64,000 nt of DNA. Source: Lumbricus rubellus (Eukaryota; Annelida; Clitellata; Crassiclitellata; Lumbricidae). Positions 32,249-40,904 of the stretch are shown here, one piece after another. The notes under the pieces are model-generated. The model was not told where the DNA came from and searched no databases. It saw only the letters and a list, made by a program, of their open reading frames with translations. The stretch is taken from NCBI GenBank assembly GCA_945859605.1, contig OX243812.1:47465752-47529751 (forward strand), given 5' to 3'. Both the position numbers and the translations under genes were made by a program. How positions within the stretch are numbered: the first letter of the stretch is position 1; every line of letters starts with the position of its first letter.

Positions 32249-32578
32249 TTATCTCTCGAAAACTTTAATTTCATATCTATCTCTCCAGACATTTCCGTTA
32301 TGATAAGCTATTATGCCAGCACTCTGACCATACGCCTTAGCAACTTTATACATCGATGGATACGAGGTAACAACGCCAGTCTCTCGATCTATAATATCTA
32401 CTCTTCTCGGTTGTTTCCTGATACTACCCAGCGTGTCATGTCGATATGACACAGACTTGTAGTCCGTCGGAAGAATATTCTTTTCAATCAGTACAGCTAT
32501 CATTTGAGGTTTGTTGAGATGTGAAGTGCCTGTAACATCGTGATGCTTGGCTAACATTCTAAGCTCTGGTAGCTTCAT
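32249..32578 (-). CDS. SAP-domain DNA-binding protein
   Basis: This is a 109-aa intact frame. Residues 1-35 (MKLPELRMLAKHHDVTGTSH, then LNKPQMIAVLI) form a SAP helix-linker-helix motif. Residues about 58-105 (DRETGVVTSYPSMYKVAKAY onward to the end) look like a NUMOD-type small DNA-binding helix module. The protein probably binds the element's DNA, for packaging or gene control; that role is inferred. It sits 16 bp downstream of the capsid gene and 37 bp upstream of PolB. Confidence 0.7.
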   Translation of the reverse strand: MKLPELRMLAKHHDVTGTSHLNKPQMIAVLIEKNILPTDYKSVSYRHDTLGSIRKQPRRVDIIDRETGVVTSYPSMYKVAKAYGQSAGIIAYHNGNVWRDRYEIKVFER

Positions 32579-32594
32579 AATATATAAGTATTCT

Positions 32595-33905
32595 TTAAAT
32601 CAATTTTCCATACACTACACTAATTTTCTGCCCATCCGATTGGAACTGCAGCAACCTATCTGAAATTACGACAGCATACGCTTCGGTGTCGGCCGGCACT
32701 GCTGCATTGAAAAGAGCCTTAATCTGTGTATCAACGACTGACGATTTCAAACGCTCGGATTGTTTGCTTACATCGAACACGAACAACGGATATAAATCTT
32801 TACAATCTATAGGTGTTATATTTCCTTGCGTAATCAACTTATCCATACCATAGAATTTTTGACTAAAGGAGGACGCGTCTCTGTACGCTCTGGAGAATTG
32901 TTGAATAGGAAACGACAGGTTATGATCGACAGCTGGATATCTTTCTTGATTCATCATCACATAAATGTTCTTGAGATCGCAGTGATTAAATAGCAACGGA
33001 TTACTTTCCTGATTACCGCTACGGTCCGTCTGAAATCCTACGATGATATATCTAGGTTTCTCCGGTGATGTTTTAACGCTTAATCTCCAACTGAAACTTG
33101 TCGACTGGGGAACTGTTATCGAGTCGCATTGACGAGCTCTATACGCAACTGGCAACGTTAATTTCGATTCAATCGTCTTATACAACTGCATTCGTTCCAT
33201 ATCGGAAGGAATAACGTGTGGAATAAACCATGAAATTTTGTTTATCGCAACTTTTCCAGCAGCTGCAGCGTTATCTCGGAATATGGCATCATCGTCCGCT
33301 TTACGAACTAAAGTCAGCGTCTGTTTAAAGCCGTAAATAATCTTGTCGTAATCGTCGCAAAACCCGAAAATATGCTTCAACGGAACAATAAAGCTGAACA
33401 TTTCCTTAGTGTTTGGCTTGCGAATGAGAAAGTCTTGTCTAGTGGCAAAGCCGGGGTTGTTCGCAATAACAGCGGTCGCCCCAGTGTCTTTATACCACAG
33501 CTGATTTAAGCCTTGAGTCAACTGAAAATCGTTTGGGTACGTAAGTAAACCGAGCATCGTTGTAGCTTGACCCGGATGAAATAGCGTTTCGATTTCTTGA
33601 TTAGATAACGAATAGGATATTTGACTGAATAAATACATAAATCCATTATTGGTAAGAGCGACTAAATCGGCATTAACGTATGCGGTGTCGTCAGCTTTAA
33701 TTAGTCTTCCTTCGAATTGTAGATATGACTCTGCTGGGTGACTGTATAAGTCTTGTAATTCAATATTTATTCTTATTTCACCAGAACTGTTAAGGCTAGT
33801 TTTCGCTACAGGTTCGTACTCGTGCCATTCGTATCGCTCGATACCTTCATCGATCAATGGTTGCTCTGTGAATCTTAGAATATCGGATTGCATTTTATTA
33901 TACAT
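32595..33905 (-). CDS. Double jelly-roll major capsid protein
   Basis: This 436-aa intact frame has the wording of Polinton major capsid proteins: YEWHEYEPVAK near the N-terminus, then ETLFHPGQATTMLGLLTYPN, VPLKHIFGFCDDYDKIIYGF, WFIPHVIPSDMERMQLYKTI and PRYIIVGFQTDRSG. Such proteins fold as two consecutive jelly rolls and trimerise into pseudo-hexameric capsomers, as in adenovirus hexon and Mavirus. Beta-rich segments are spread over the whole length, as expected. The gene lies between a small amphipathic protein and the SAP gene. It has no stop, frameshift or insertion although the polymerase next to it is destroyed. Confidence 0.92.
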   Translation of the reverse strand: MYNKMQSDILRFTEQPLIDEGIERYEWHEYEPVAKTSLNSSGEIRINIELQDLYSHPAESYLQFEGRLIKADDTAYVNADLVALTNNGFMYLFSQISYSLSNQEIETLFHPGQATTMLGLLTYPNDFQLTQGLNQLWYKDTGATAVIANNPGFATRQDFLIRKPNTKEMFSFIVPLKHIFGFCDDYDKIIYGFKQTLTLVRKADDDAIFRDNAAAAGKVAINKISWFIPHVIPSDMERMQLYKTIESKLTLPVAYRARQCDSITVPQSTSFSWRLSVKTSPEKPRYIIVGFQTDRSGNQESNPLLFNHCDLKNIYVMMNQERYPAVDHNLSFPIQQFSRAYRDASSFSQKFYGMDKLITQGNITPIDCKDLYPLFVFDVSKQSERLKSSVVDTQIKALFNAAVPADTEAYAVVISDRLLQFQSDGQKISVVYGKLI

Positions 33906-33944
33906 ATATTTTAAAATAAGAAAATAAACTTAAGCAAAATAAAT

Positions 33945-34301
33945 TTAAACTGCCATTTTCAAACCACCTCCGTTTAAGCGTTTTACGAGATCTTGAATTC
34001 TAATAGCTCCACCTGTCATTTGCGGATTCGATCCTAGTAACCTAGCTAGAATTACTTTAGTTTCCTGAGTTATCGGCTGCTGAGCTGGAGCTGTAGGGAG
34101 TATCTTATTGAGTAATCGTTTTCCAACGTCGATCGCCTTATCCTTAGCAACACCCCCAATCTCTTTGGCAGCCGTGCTCGCAATTTGTTTGGCTGCATTC
34201 GAAGTTAGTAGTCTCTTGAGAAATCCTGCAATGGAATCGAATATTCCTGCTCCACCGACAACGTGTCCTTTTTTATAACTTCTTCTCGCAACGACCAGCA
34301 T
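33945..34301 (-). CDS. Small amphipathic minor virion-type protein
   Basis: This 118-aa frame starts with a basic patch (VARRSYKKGHVVGGAG). It is followed by an amphipathic helical stretch (IFDSIAGFLKRLL), a long alanine/lysine helix, and a C-terminal basic tail. GG-containing segments resemble adenain cleavage sites: MTGG then A near residue 98, LNGG then G near 111, and a weaker VVGG then A near 16. That set recalls adenovirus pVI/pX-type minor proteins with membrane-active or core roles. Homology is not proven. It sits 39 bp upstream of the capsid gene. Confidence 0.6.
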   Translation of the reverse strand: MLVVARRSYKKGHVVGGAGIFDSIAGFLKRLLTSNAAKQIASTAAKEIGGVAKDKAIDVGKRLLNKILPTAPAQQPITQETKVILARLLGSNPQMTGGAIRIQDLVKRLNGGGLKMAV

Positions 34302-34322
34302 TTCTATATCATCAATTTTTAA

Positions 34323-36197
34323 TTAGATCATCAATTTTTTATATTCATCTTTGGTTATCACTCCTTGTCTTAGTAACTCGTCACTCATACCTACAATTTC
34401 ATTCCTTACACCCGTATTTCCCGCTTTGTAGCTATACAGTCGTAACTCGAGTTGTTTTACTAATTCGTTAGGATCCGAAGGAATGGTAATTATTCCTCTT
34501 CCTGTTTCTCCTTTTAACTTTATGTATTCATCGCATATCGGTTGTATTATCTTTGCATATTTTACGCCTTTAGATGATTTAGGTTTGTTCGGATTTTTTT
34601 GCACACTCATGGCATTCGTTTTAGTTAGAATCTCGGCGTATTTTTCGAGATCATGAGCATCATAAATTGATTCGTTTGGATCAGTCAACGTTAACATTTC
34701 CCATAAACCTGGAGTTCCTTGGTAAGTTTTGGTTCCAACTGTAATATCATTTCCTTGGATTGAGGCTTCGCTGTCGCCGATGTAGAATTTTCCATTTTCG
34801 GATCTTAATCCGAATGTTGTGTCTGTAGCGAATTAAATGCTTAACAAACGAATTAATTAACTGATGAACTGTTTAACTTTTAATTCCAAGTAATAGTGAA
34901 GCTAGCGTAATTACTGGCGTATTAGTTATTTATAATGAACAGTTGTGGCTTAGCTTAATATAATAAATGAGCTACAAAAGAAATCAACACTTACAGGGAC
35001 GAGAACGAGGCGCGCGTTGGCAACGTGCCAAGAAACTCACGAGGCAGACGACCGAAATAATAACATTGATTCTATGCAAAAACATTCGACGGGACGGTCG
35101 CCATTAAACATTTTGGCGATTCGTTGAAATTTATTCGAAAGGCCTTGATGATCCATTGTGGGAAAGTAAGATTTCAGTGTCTACTTATTCCCACTGCAGA
35201 ACCGTAAGACCGAGGGGAAGGTAGTACCTTTGGCCGGTTAAGTTTAGTGACTTTGCGAAGCGCTGAACGTTTTTCGAGCGATTGACAGTTGATGAGCAAT
35301 CGGCGAGAACTGTGAAAATCATTTGCGATTGATCCGAAGTGAGCGAGGAGGCGAAACTGCTTCGACAACAGAGGTGGAAGATCGGTAGGCTGCTGTGACG
35401 AGACGAAGCCTACAATTCAGCGTTAGTACGGTGGCGAACTTCGACGGACGACTTCGAGGGAGGGTCAACCGATCCTTTCTTGTCCATCCAGTCTGTTCCC
35501 TGTGTCGTGACAAGGACTGAATGAAAATCATCTTGAGCGAAGGACTTCTTCATCCAACGAGAATGGACGCATGAGGGCAGATAAGAAAACTCACGATAAT
35601 AATTATTTAGTCTAATACGCCACACTAGGTAGATAGATTATTGATTATATTAACTGTTGTATTTTTGATATTTTATTATACATTCTAAAATGAAGTCACA
35701 GTGTGTTTGTGTTACAGATATCTTCATATAGTTAATTAATGTTCATCCCATCGATCTCTGAGTTTAAAGATTGCATTAGCTTTAAAACTAGTGTACGCGA
35801 CAGTGTCCACAAGTCTTCTATCGGAAGCATATTTTTTAAGGTATTCAACTGCAATTTTTCCTAATTCTAAGGTTCTAATGTCTTCTTCTAGGTCATCGTC
35901 GTCGTACGCCTCTATAGACGGATACTGAGCAAATTGAATGGTTTTTGGAAGTGATTTTAGAGCGAGTGAAGTTGCTGCAGAATTATCTTTTATTGTCGAC
36001 AGCAATGCGTTTTGTTCTTTTGAAATTGCTGATTGAGAGTCGACTATTGGTTTGTAGATTTTCGTTAATTCTCGTTGAAGTCCAAGATCGTCTATTCTCT
36101 CTGAGAGAAAGTTTTGTTTAATATTTTTTTTCGTTTTTAGAAACTCTTCGATAATAAAATCTCTTTTTGCAGGATCACTAATTTTCAGTAGTGACAT
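34323..36197 (-). pseudogene. Polinton coiled-coil structural-type protein, split by a solo LTR
   Basis: The N-terminal part (36197 to about 35803) is helical and coiled-coil-like, ending LKKYASDRRLVD. The C-terminal part (about 34823 to 34323) begins TFGLRSENGKFYIGDSE and contains YQGTPGLWEMLTL, PKSSKGVKYAKII and YSYKAGNTGVRNEIVG, a wording I associate with a widespread Polinton protein of unknown function. A 979-bp LTR-like insert with a 5-bp target duplication separates the two. The halves are in the same frame once the insert and one duplication copy are disregarded. Apart from that insertion the frame is open. The 153-aa ORF ending at 35736 is this N-terminal half reading on into the LTR. 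Confidence 0.8.
34824..35802. mobile_element. Solo LTR inserted in a Polinton gene
   Basis: This 979-bp block has TG...CA ends (TGTAGCG at the left and CGCGACA at the right, imperfectly inverted), flanked by a perfect 5-bp direct repeat GTGTC (34819-34823 and 35803-35807). A 5-bp duplication and TG/CA ends are the mark of LTR retrotransposon integration followed by LTR-LTR recombination. It does not resemble the Gypsy LTR at 3.8 kb beyond the first few bases. Short frames inside are incidental. Confidence 0.85.
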
Positions 36198-36250
36198 TTT
36201 TTATTTTTATGTTTAAAACGTAACGTAAAACGTAACGTAAAACGTAAACG

Positions 36251-36637
36251 TTATGCATCGTAGTAATTAACGTAACAAATGGATTCTTTTTCATTTATAG
36301 TAACTGGTGAATCTGAGTTGTTTTGAATTGTAATTATTATTTCCTCTGCGTCTTTGACAACGGTACCATCTTGAAGGCTAAGCCTCAATTGTTTGAGTTT
36401 CTGTCTGAGAGAGACTAGACACATTCCCCTGGTCATTCTAACTCCAAGCCCTAATTCTACCGTGATATTTGTCTTTGGCTCAATCGTCATCGCTTGCTGA
36501 GCAAAAATCTCATATCTGTCGCCTGCTCGTTGTCTTGCAGGAGCGTGAGTAACCACTTTAGGCATCCAAATTATCGAACTCACGCGAGGCTTTCGTTTGG
36601 TGATAAATTTGTGTATTGGGCGACCGTATCTAGACAT
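36251..36637 (-). CDS. dUTPase-like beta-barrel protein
   Basis: This 128-aa intact frame has the strand order and spacing of the dUTPase fold: RAGDRYEIFAQQ, then MTIEPKTNITVELGLGVRMT, IITIQNNSDSPVTINEKES, and ICYVNYYDA. The residues that define dUTPase motifs 2, 3 and 5 are not recognisable, so enzymatic activity is doubtful. A structural or accessory role in the virion-like program is possible. A diverged fragment of a second copy lies at 24324-24528. It is 16 bp from the preceding gene and 53 bp from the next. Confidence 0.6.
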   Translation of the reverse strand: MSRYGRPIHKFITKRKPRVSSIIWMPKVVTHAPARQRAGDRYEIFAQQAMTIEPKTNITVELGLGVRMTRGMCLVSLRQKLKQLRLSLQDGTVVKDAEEIIITIQNNSDSPVTINEKESICYVNYYDA

Positions 36638-36653
36638 TTATATAAGAGATTGT

Positions 36654-37270
36654 TTAAAGTAACATACCAAGAATAGGAATATTTTTAAATGGGGAATTTG
36701 GACCCAATATAAGACCTTCACCGCTGATATATCCTGCTCCTCTTTTCATAAACAGACCGGATCCCGTTATCGAACTGCCTTTTTTCCACGGAGATAGAAT
36801 AAGACCTTCCCCAGCAGGCCTTATCTTACAGCATATTCCTCCTTTCTTAACGTAGAGCACGCCTGATCCAATTTGTGAGATCGAAGATCCACTTATCTTA
36901 TCGACAATTTTGGAACCAGCTGCAGAACCCAATCCTCTTAAGGCTCCTGTAGCTAAACTCGGAAGAACACTAGACAGAAGAAACTTTCCGGCTGTTGCTA
37001 AGAACGGTAGAATCGCGCCAATAATCCGCCTTCGACTCTCGCATTGTCTTCTAATTGCTTTTTACCCATTTTAATTGTCACACCAGTTCCATTCTGATAC
37101 GCTTTCGTTATCTTGTTAATTTGCCTCTGGTTTAGAGCTAATACATGCTCACCAGTGATATCCCCATGAGAAAGTCTTATACTCACTCCAGTTCCTGCTT
37201 GAACAGCTCGCTTAATCTTCTCTTTTTGTCCTTCAGAAATATTAACTTTAACCTCCGCGTAAGTGCTCAT
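36654..37270 (-). pseudogene. Glycine-motif minor virion-type protein, frameshifted
   Basis: The N-terminal frame (37270 to 36998) encodes two related repeats: KRAVQAGTGVSIRLSHGDIT and TKAYQNGTGVTIKMGKKQL. Near 37020 a single-nucleotide shift moves the sensible reading into another frame. That frame has a hydrophobic stretch (AILPFLATAGKFLLSSVLPS) and then glycine-rich repeats (GSGVLYVKKGG, GEGLILSPW, GSGLFMKRGAG, GEGLILG). ITGSG and ISGEG match the second adenain consensus (M/I/L-x-G-x-G). I have seen this two-repeat plus hydrophobic plus glycine layout linked to Polintons, but the function is unknown. A pVI-like role is speculative. Confidence 0.65.
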
Positions 37271-37294
37271 TTTATATTAAATATAAACTTTAAA

Positions 37295-38068
37295 TTAAAC
37301 CTCTCTTATGTGAAATCGTATCGACAATTCCTCACCTCTCAAATTAATTAGTTTTCCATTTTGGTCTACTAGTTTTGTTTCCATCGATGAAATAGAGTAT
37401 AGCGTTATTGGAAGATAAACGAAATTCTGAGGAGATTCGATTATCTTATAACCGGGCCCGACCGATGGAAAGAAAGAATAAATTATGTTCTCCGTAGTTC
37501 CGTTGGTATACGATGATCCTATTATATCACTGGTAACTCGTAAACTATTCACGCTGTTTATATCGACTATGTGTTCGGATTCGTTATATCCTTCGGAGTA
37601 TACACGACTCTGAAATCCTAGAACGGTACTAATTGAATTTTCTACAGTAAAATCAACTTTATAGTTCTCATCAATTTCCAAAACCGCCTTCAACGTATTG
37701 TTATTTGGTTGCAACTTTATACATTGACCATGACCTTCTTCTTTCAAAATTCTCTGTATGTAATCATTTAAGTCTTCGATTTCATAGCAGCCCGTTGGAA
37801 TGTCTAAATCTTCCCATGTTTCGCCTTTATCTGACGAATATGCGAACTTATTATTTGTTTCATCTAGATTGGGAAAACTGTAGTAAGTTTCAAGATTAAC
37901 AAGAGCCATTTCATATTTTTTACTTCTGTCCAGTTCGATTAGTGGATTAAATTTCGTTCGAATTCGTGTGCTCCTTTCGCTCAACAAAATGCAAAAGGAT
38001 TCTTTAACTTCTGTGTTACGTGCAATCGTTTGAGTATTAGATAAAATTTCGTCAAGAAGGGTTTCCAT
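37295..38068 (-). CDS. Penton-like minor capsid protein
   Basis: This 257-aa intact frame is beta-rich throughout. KYEMALVNLETYYSFPNLDE is typical of Polinton minor capsid proteins, followed by CYEIEDLNDYI, VDFTVENSISTVLGF and YSISSMETKLVDQNG. Penton proteins of this lineage are single jelly rolls that fill capsid vertices. The gene lies 66 bp downstream of the packaging ATPase and 24 bp upstream of the glycine-motif protein, the usual company for Polinton capsid genes. Confidence 0.85.
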   Translation of the reverse strand: METLLDEILSNTQTIARNTEVKESFCILLSERSTRIRTKFNPLIELDRSKKYEMALVNLETYYSFPNLDETNNKFAYSSDKGETWEDLDIPTGCYEIEDLNDYIQRILKEEGHGQCIKLQPNNNTLKAVLEIDENYKVDFTVENSISTVLGFQSRVYSEGYNESEHIVDINSVNSLRVTSDIIGSSYTNGTTENIIYSFFPSVGPGYKIIESPQNFVYLPITLYSISSMETKLVDQNGKLINLRGEELSIRFHIREV

Positions 38069-38134
38069 TTTAGATAGCTATTTTTAAACCTAGAATATAA
38101 AATCTTAAATTTTGTTATCATTTTATTATTGCTT

Positions 38135-38911
38135 TTATTTAATGTAAAATGTATCTAATCCAGATCTGTACCTGCCCTTATTTGTTTTACTAGTCAAGTC
38201 AATAACCACAAAACTATGCGTTTCATCCCACGCAGTTTTGCATAGTTTTCTAAATTCTTCTATAGTCATATCATCTACACCTATATGATCGCTGTATATA
38301 TGATTAATATTCTTGAGGTCTTGAGGGAACAAACATATAAAGTTGGCATTCTCTCGGATAGTTTGTCTAGGAAGTTTGAAATATTTTTGTGCTAGGTAAA
38401 AGCAGTCTACATTACTATGTCTACCTCTTATATAATACGATTCGCACTTACTTTGCCGCTCTAATTGTAAATCATCAAAAATCATGAGATTCTTCTTATC
38501 TCGACTTAAGTCTCGTGGATCTGGAACATCTTCAGAGGTTTCAAAGAACTTGCAGTCTATATCCGATTTCTTTTCCATGTTTTTAGACATCTCCTCGACA
38601 ACGGCGGTCGGTGATACATTTAATTTCATTATCTCATCGCGATTATCAAAAAGTCTTATAATTGCTTCCTTTGGTAATTTCTCTTCGAATGCTTTTTAAA
38701 GTATCTCATACTCCGGTTGAAATAAACTTTTGCCGAAGATATGCAGGTTATCGTAATCTAACCATCCAGGTCTCAGTAATAAATTAAGTAGTAAAGTCGT
38801 TTTACCACATTGAGACTTACCAGCGATCAAACCTCTGATGCTTCTTGGTAGGAGAGGACTGTTAAAGCGTTTAGAGGATTCTTCATTCCACGATAGGTCA
38901 TGGACTTCCAT
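38135..38911 (-). pseudogene. FtsK/HerA-type genome-packaging ATPase, one nonsense codon
   Basis: Walker A is AGKSQCGKTTLLL near residue 30 and Walker B is NLMIFDDLQLE in the second half, with a following arginine-rich region (YIRGRHSNVD) and LAQKYFKLPRQTI. A single in-frame TAA at about 38696-38698 splits the gene after residue 71. The frame is otherwise continuous to 38135 and the total length fits the family. The protein would drive DNA into the capsid. It is the first gene of the minus-strand array and is divergent from the PLA2 gene, 20 bp away. Confidence 0.88.
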
Positions 38912-38931
38912 TTTAATTATATTATATTAAA
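38912..38931. promoter_or_regulatory. 20-bp A/T-only divergent intergenic region
   Basis: Only 20 bp of A and T (TTTAATTATATTATATTAAA) separate the divergent start codons of the ATPase and the PLA2 gene. Any core promoter must lie here or inside the genes. It matches the TTTAA/TATAT wording before other genes in the element. Confidence 0.5.
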
Positions 38932-39471
38932 ATGGAGCACAGCTCGTATTGCGTAAAATGTAAGCGACAAACTGAATCTCAAGATATTTAACGAGTCGTC
39001 AGTAAAAATGGCAGACTTATGATTAGATGTGTATGCGTTGAATGTGGTGTTAGAAAAACTCAGTTTACTAAAATGTCTACTACTGTACAAGGAGGTGATT
39101 TGGTATCAGCTCTCAATTCTGCTACTTCTGATATTAAACTTCCATGGGCAAAGTACGCTGGTGAACTACATCTTCCAGGACATTCTTTCACAGGTCCAGG
39201 AACTCGATTGGATTTGCGTTTAAACCCTGATGGAACACCAAAAGATTGGAGCAAACCAGTAGATAGGGTTGATGCAGCGGCCTATCGCCATGACATGGCT
39301 TATGCTAAACATGCTGACACAGCAGGTAGAAACGTTGCTGACAGAGTTATGATAGACGAATTAAATAATATACCTAATCCTTCTTTCCGCGAACGAATTG
39401 AACGATCTATAGTTAAACCAATTTTATCAACGAAAACCCATTTTGGAATGGGATTGAAAAAAAGAGGCTGA
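38932..39471 (+). pseudogene. DUF5679 zinc ribbon fused to parvovirus-like phospholipase A2, frameshifted
   Basis: The ATG at 38932 opens MEHSSYCVKCKRQTES, the first half of a DUF5679-type zinc ribbon. The second cysteine pair (CVCVECGVRKTQF) lies in a different frame after two small shifts (about 38989 and 39018). From 39073 the frame is clean and encodes a short secreted-PLA2-type domain: FTGPGTRLDL for the calcium loop and AAAYRHDMAYAK with the catalytic His-Asp pair, then RNVADRVMIDEL. This layout resembles the PLA2 of parvovirus VP1, used there for escape from endosomes. It overlaps the start of the integrase region. Confidence 0.75.
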
Positions 39472-40386
39472 CTTGGACCGATGACCTTGCCAATGAGTTT
39501 CATAAACCAATAGTCAGGAAGTTTAGGAAGAGAGTGGTTTATGTTCAGGGAGTGGACAGAATTTGGGCGGCTGACTTGATTGACATGCAGGCTTATGCTA
39601 AATTTAATTCTGGTGTGAAATATTTGTTAAGCGTTATTGATATTTTTTCAAAATATGGATGGGTTGTTCCGATAAAAGATAAAACTGGGAAATCTGTGGC
39701 AGATGCTTTCGTTAAAATAGTTAATACGAGCAAAAGGGGGGAAAAACTTTGGGTCGACCACGGATCTGAATTCTACAATAAACAGGTAAAATCATTAGGT
39801 ATGGAGTTGTATTCAACTGAGAATGAAGAGAAATCTTGTATCGTAGAGAGATTTAATAGAACAGTAAAAGAGAAGATGTTTAAATATTTTACAGCAAATT
39901 CAACTCAGAGATATATCGATGTTTTAGATAAAATGGTTAGTTTATACGACAACACAAGACATTCTTCCATTAAAATGACTCCTGATAAAGCGAGTATCAA
40001 AGCAAACGAATGGGTTGTGTGGATGAATTTATACGGTGATGCTGTACCTGAAACTGTTAAACCTAAATTTTCACTAGGAGATAAAGTAAGAATTTCTACG
40101 AAGAAAAAGACATTCGAGAAAGGCTACACGCAGAATTGGACACAGGAAATTTTTTACTATAACACAAATTCAATACACAGACCCAATAACCTATAAAATA
40201 TCAGATTATAATAGAGAAGAAATAAAAGGGACATTTTATGAAGCTGAGTTACAATCGACAACGCAAGATACATTTAAAATAGAAAAGATTATTAGGAAAC
40301 GTGCAAATCAATCTTTAGTCAAATGGTTGGGGTATGATGAGTCATTCAATTCATGGGTTGATAATAAAGACTTGATATCGTTGTGA
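39465..40386 (+). pseudogene. Retroviral-type integrase with C-terminal chromodomain, one frameshift
   Basis: Sensible coding starts around TWTDDLANEFHKPIVRKF, with no clear ATG seen, and runs into the DDE core: IWAADLIDMQAY (first D), LWVDHGSEFYN (second D) and CIVERFNRTVKEKM (E). These are the catalytic residues of Polinton integrases. A single extra T in a T-run near 40150 breaks the frame. The other frame continues QYTDPITYKISDY and reaches a chromodomain-like end (KIIRKRANQSLVKWLGYDES, then FNSWVDNKDL) before TGA at 40384-40386. The gene lies at the right end on the opposite strand to the capsid genes. Confidence 0.9.
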
Positions 40387-40439
40387 ATTTAACTGATTTA
40401 TTATTAGCAAATTGTTTCTACTGCGGCTCTTGTGCAATC

Positions 40440-40760
40440 ATTACTTCTCTATGAATAAGATCATGCTTTAATAACAAGTTATACTGTACATTCGCAGCTT
40501 GCTATCATCGATGATAGCGAAAGTCGGTCATGAAGCACGTTGTAATAACATTCGCAGATCACGAAGCACGCTGTAATAACAAGTTCTACTGTACATTCGC
40601 AGCTTGCTTTCATCGATGAAAGCGAAAGTCGGTCATGAAGCACGTTGTAATAACATTCGCAGATCACGAAGCACGCTGTAATAACAAGTTCTACTGTACA
40701 TTCGCAGCTTGCTATCATCGATGATAGCGAAAGTCGGTCATGAAGCACGCATGCGTGCTG
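40440..40760 (+). repeat. 105-bp tandem repeats, each with an 18-bp perfect palindrome
   Basis: Three copies carry palindromes at 40501-40518, 40606-40623 and 40711-40728. The first and third read GCTATCATCGATGATAGC and the middle one GCTTTCATCGATGAAAGC. The units also share ACTGTACATTCGCAGCTTGC and GTCGGTCATGAAGCACG. They begin about 50 bp after the integrase stop, where the Polinton terminal region is expected. Confidence 0.85.
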
Positions 40761-40904
40761 TGCTTTAATGAATGCAGCTGCTGAACCGCTTCGACGGAGG
40801 CCTAATCGATTTCTCCTTTGTCCCTGCGTCATACTGTCCTATACAATGGTAGGTATCACCCGTGGGTCATATGAACACGCTGAAATAACAAGCCCTGCTG
40901 TACA

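Larger units (their letters stand above)
23081..40386. mobile_element. Polinton/Maverick virus-like element
   Basis: It carries the defining Polinton set: protein-primed PolB, retroviral-type integrase, adenain-like cysteine protease, FtsK/HerA-type packaging ATPase, double jelly-roll capsid protein and penton-like protein. Accessory genes are two fibres, a DUF5679-PLA2 gene, a SAP protein and several small structural-type proteins. Twelve genes are tandem on the minus strand and two are on the plus strand at the right end. The left limit is soft: 23.1-24.5 kb may be a fragment of a second copy. I could not identify the long terminal inverted repeats or the usual 6-bp target duplication, so the ends may be rearranged. 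It is a degraded germline copy. Confidence 0.95.

Noticed and set aside
35174..35625. 60-70-aa minus-strand frames between the halves of a Polinton gene
   Set aside because: They lie inside the solo LTR and show no domain.
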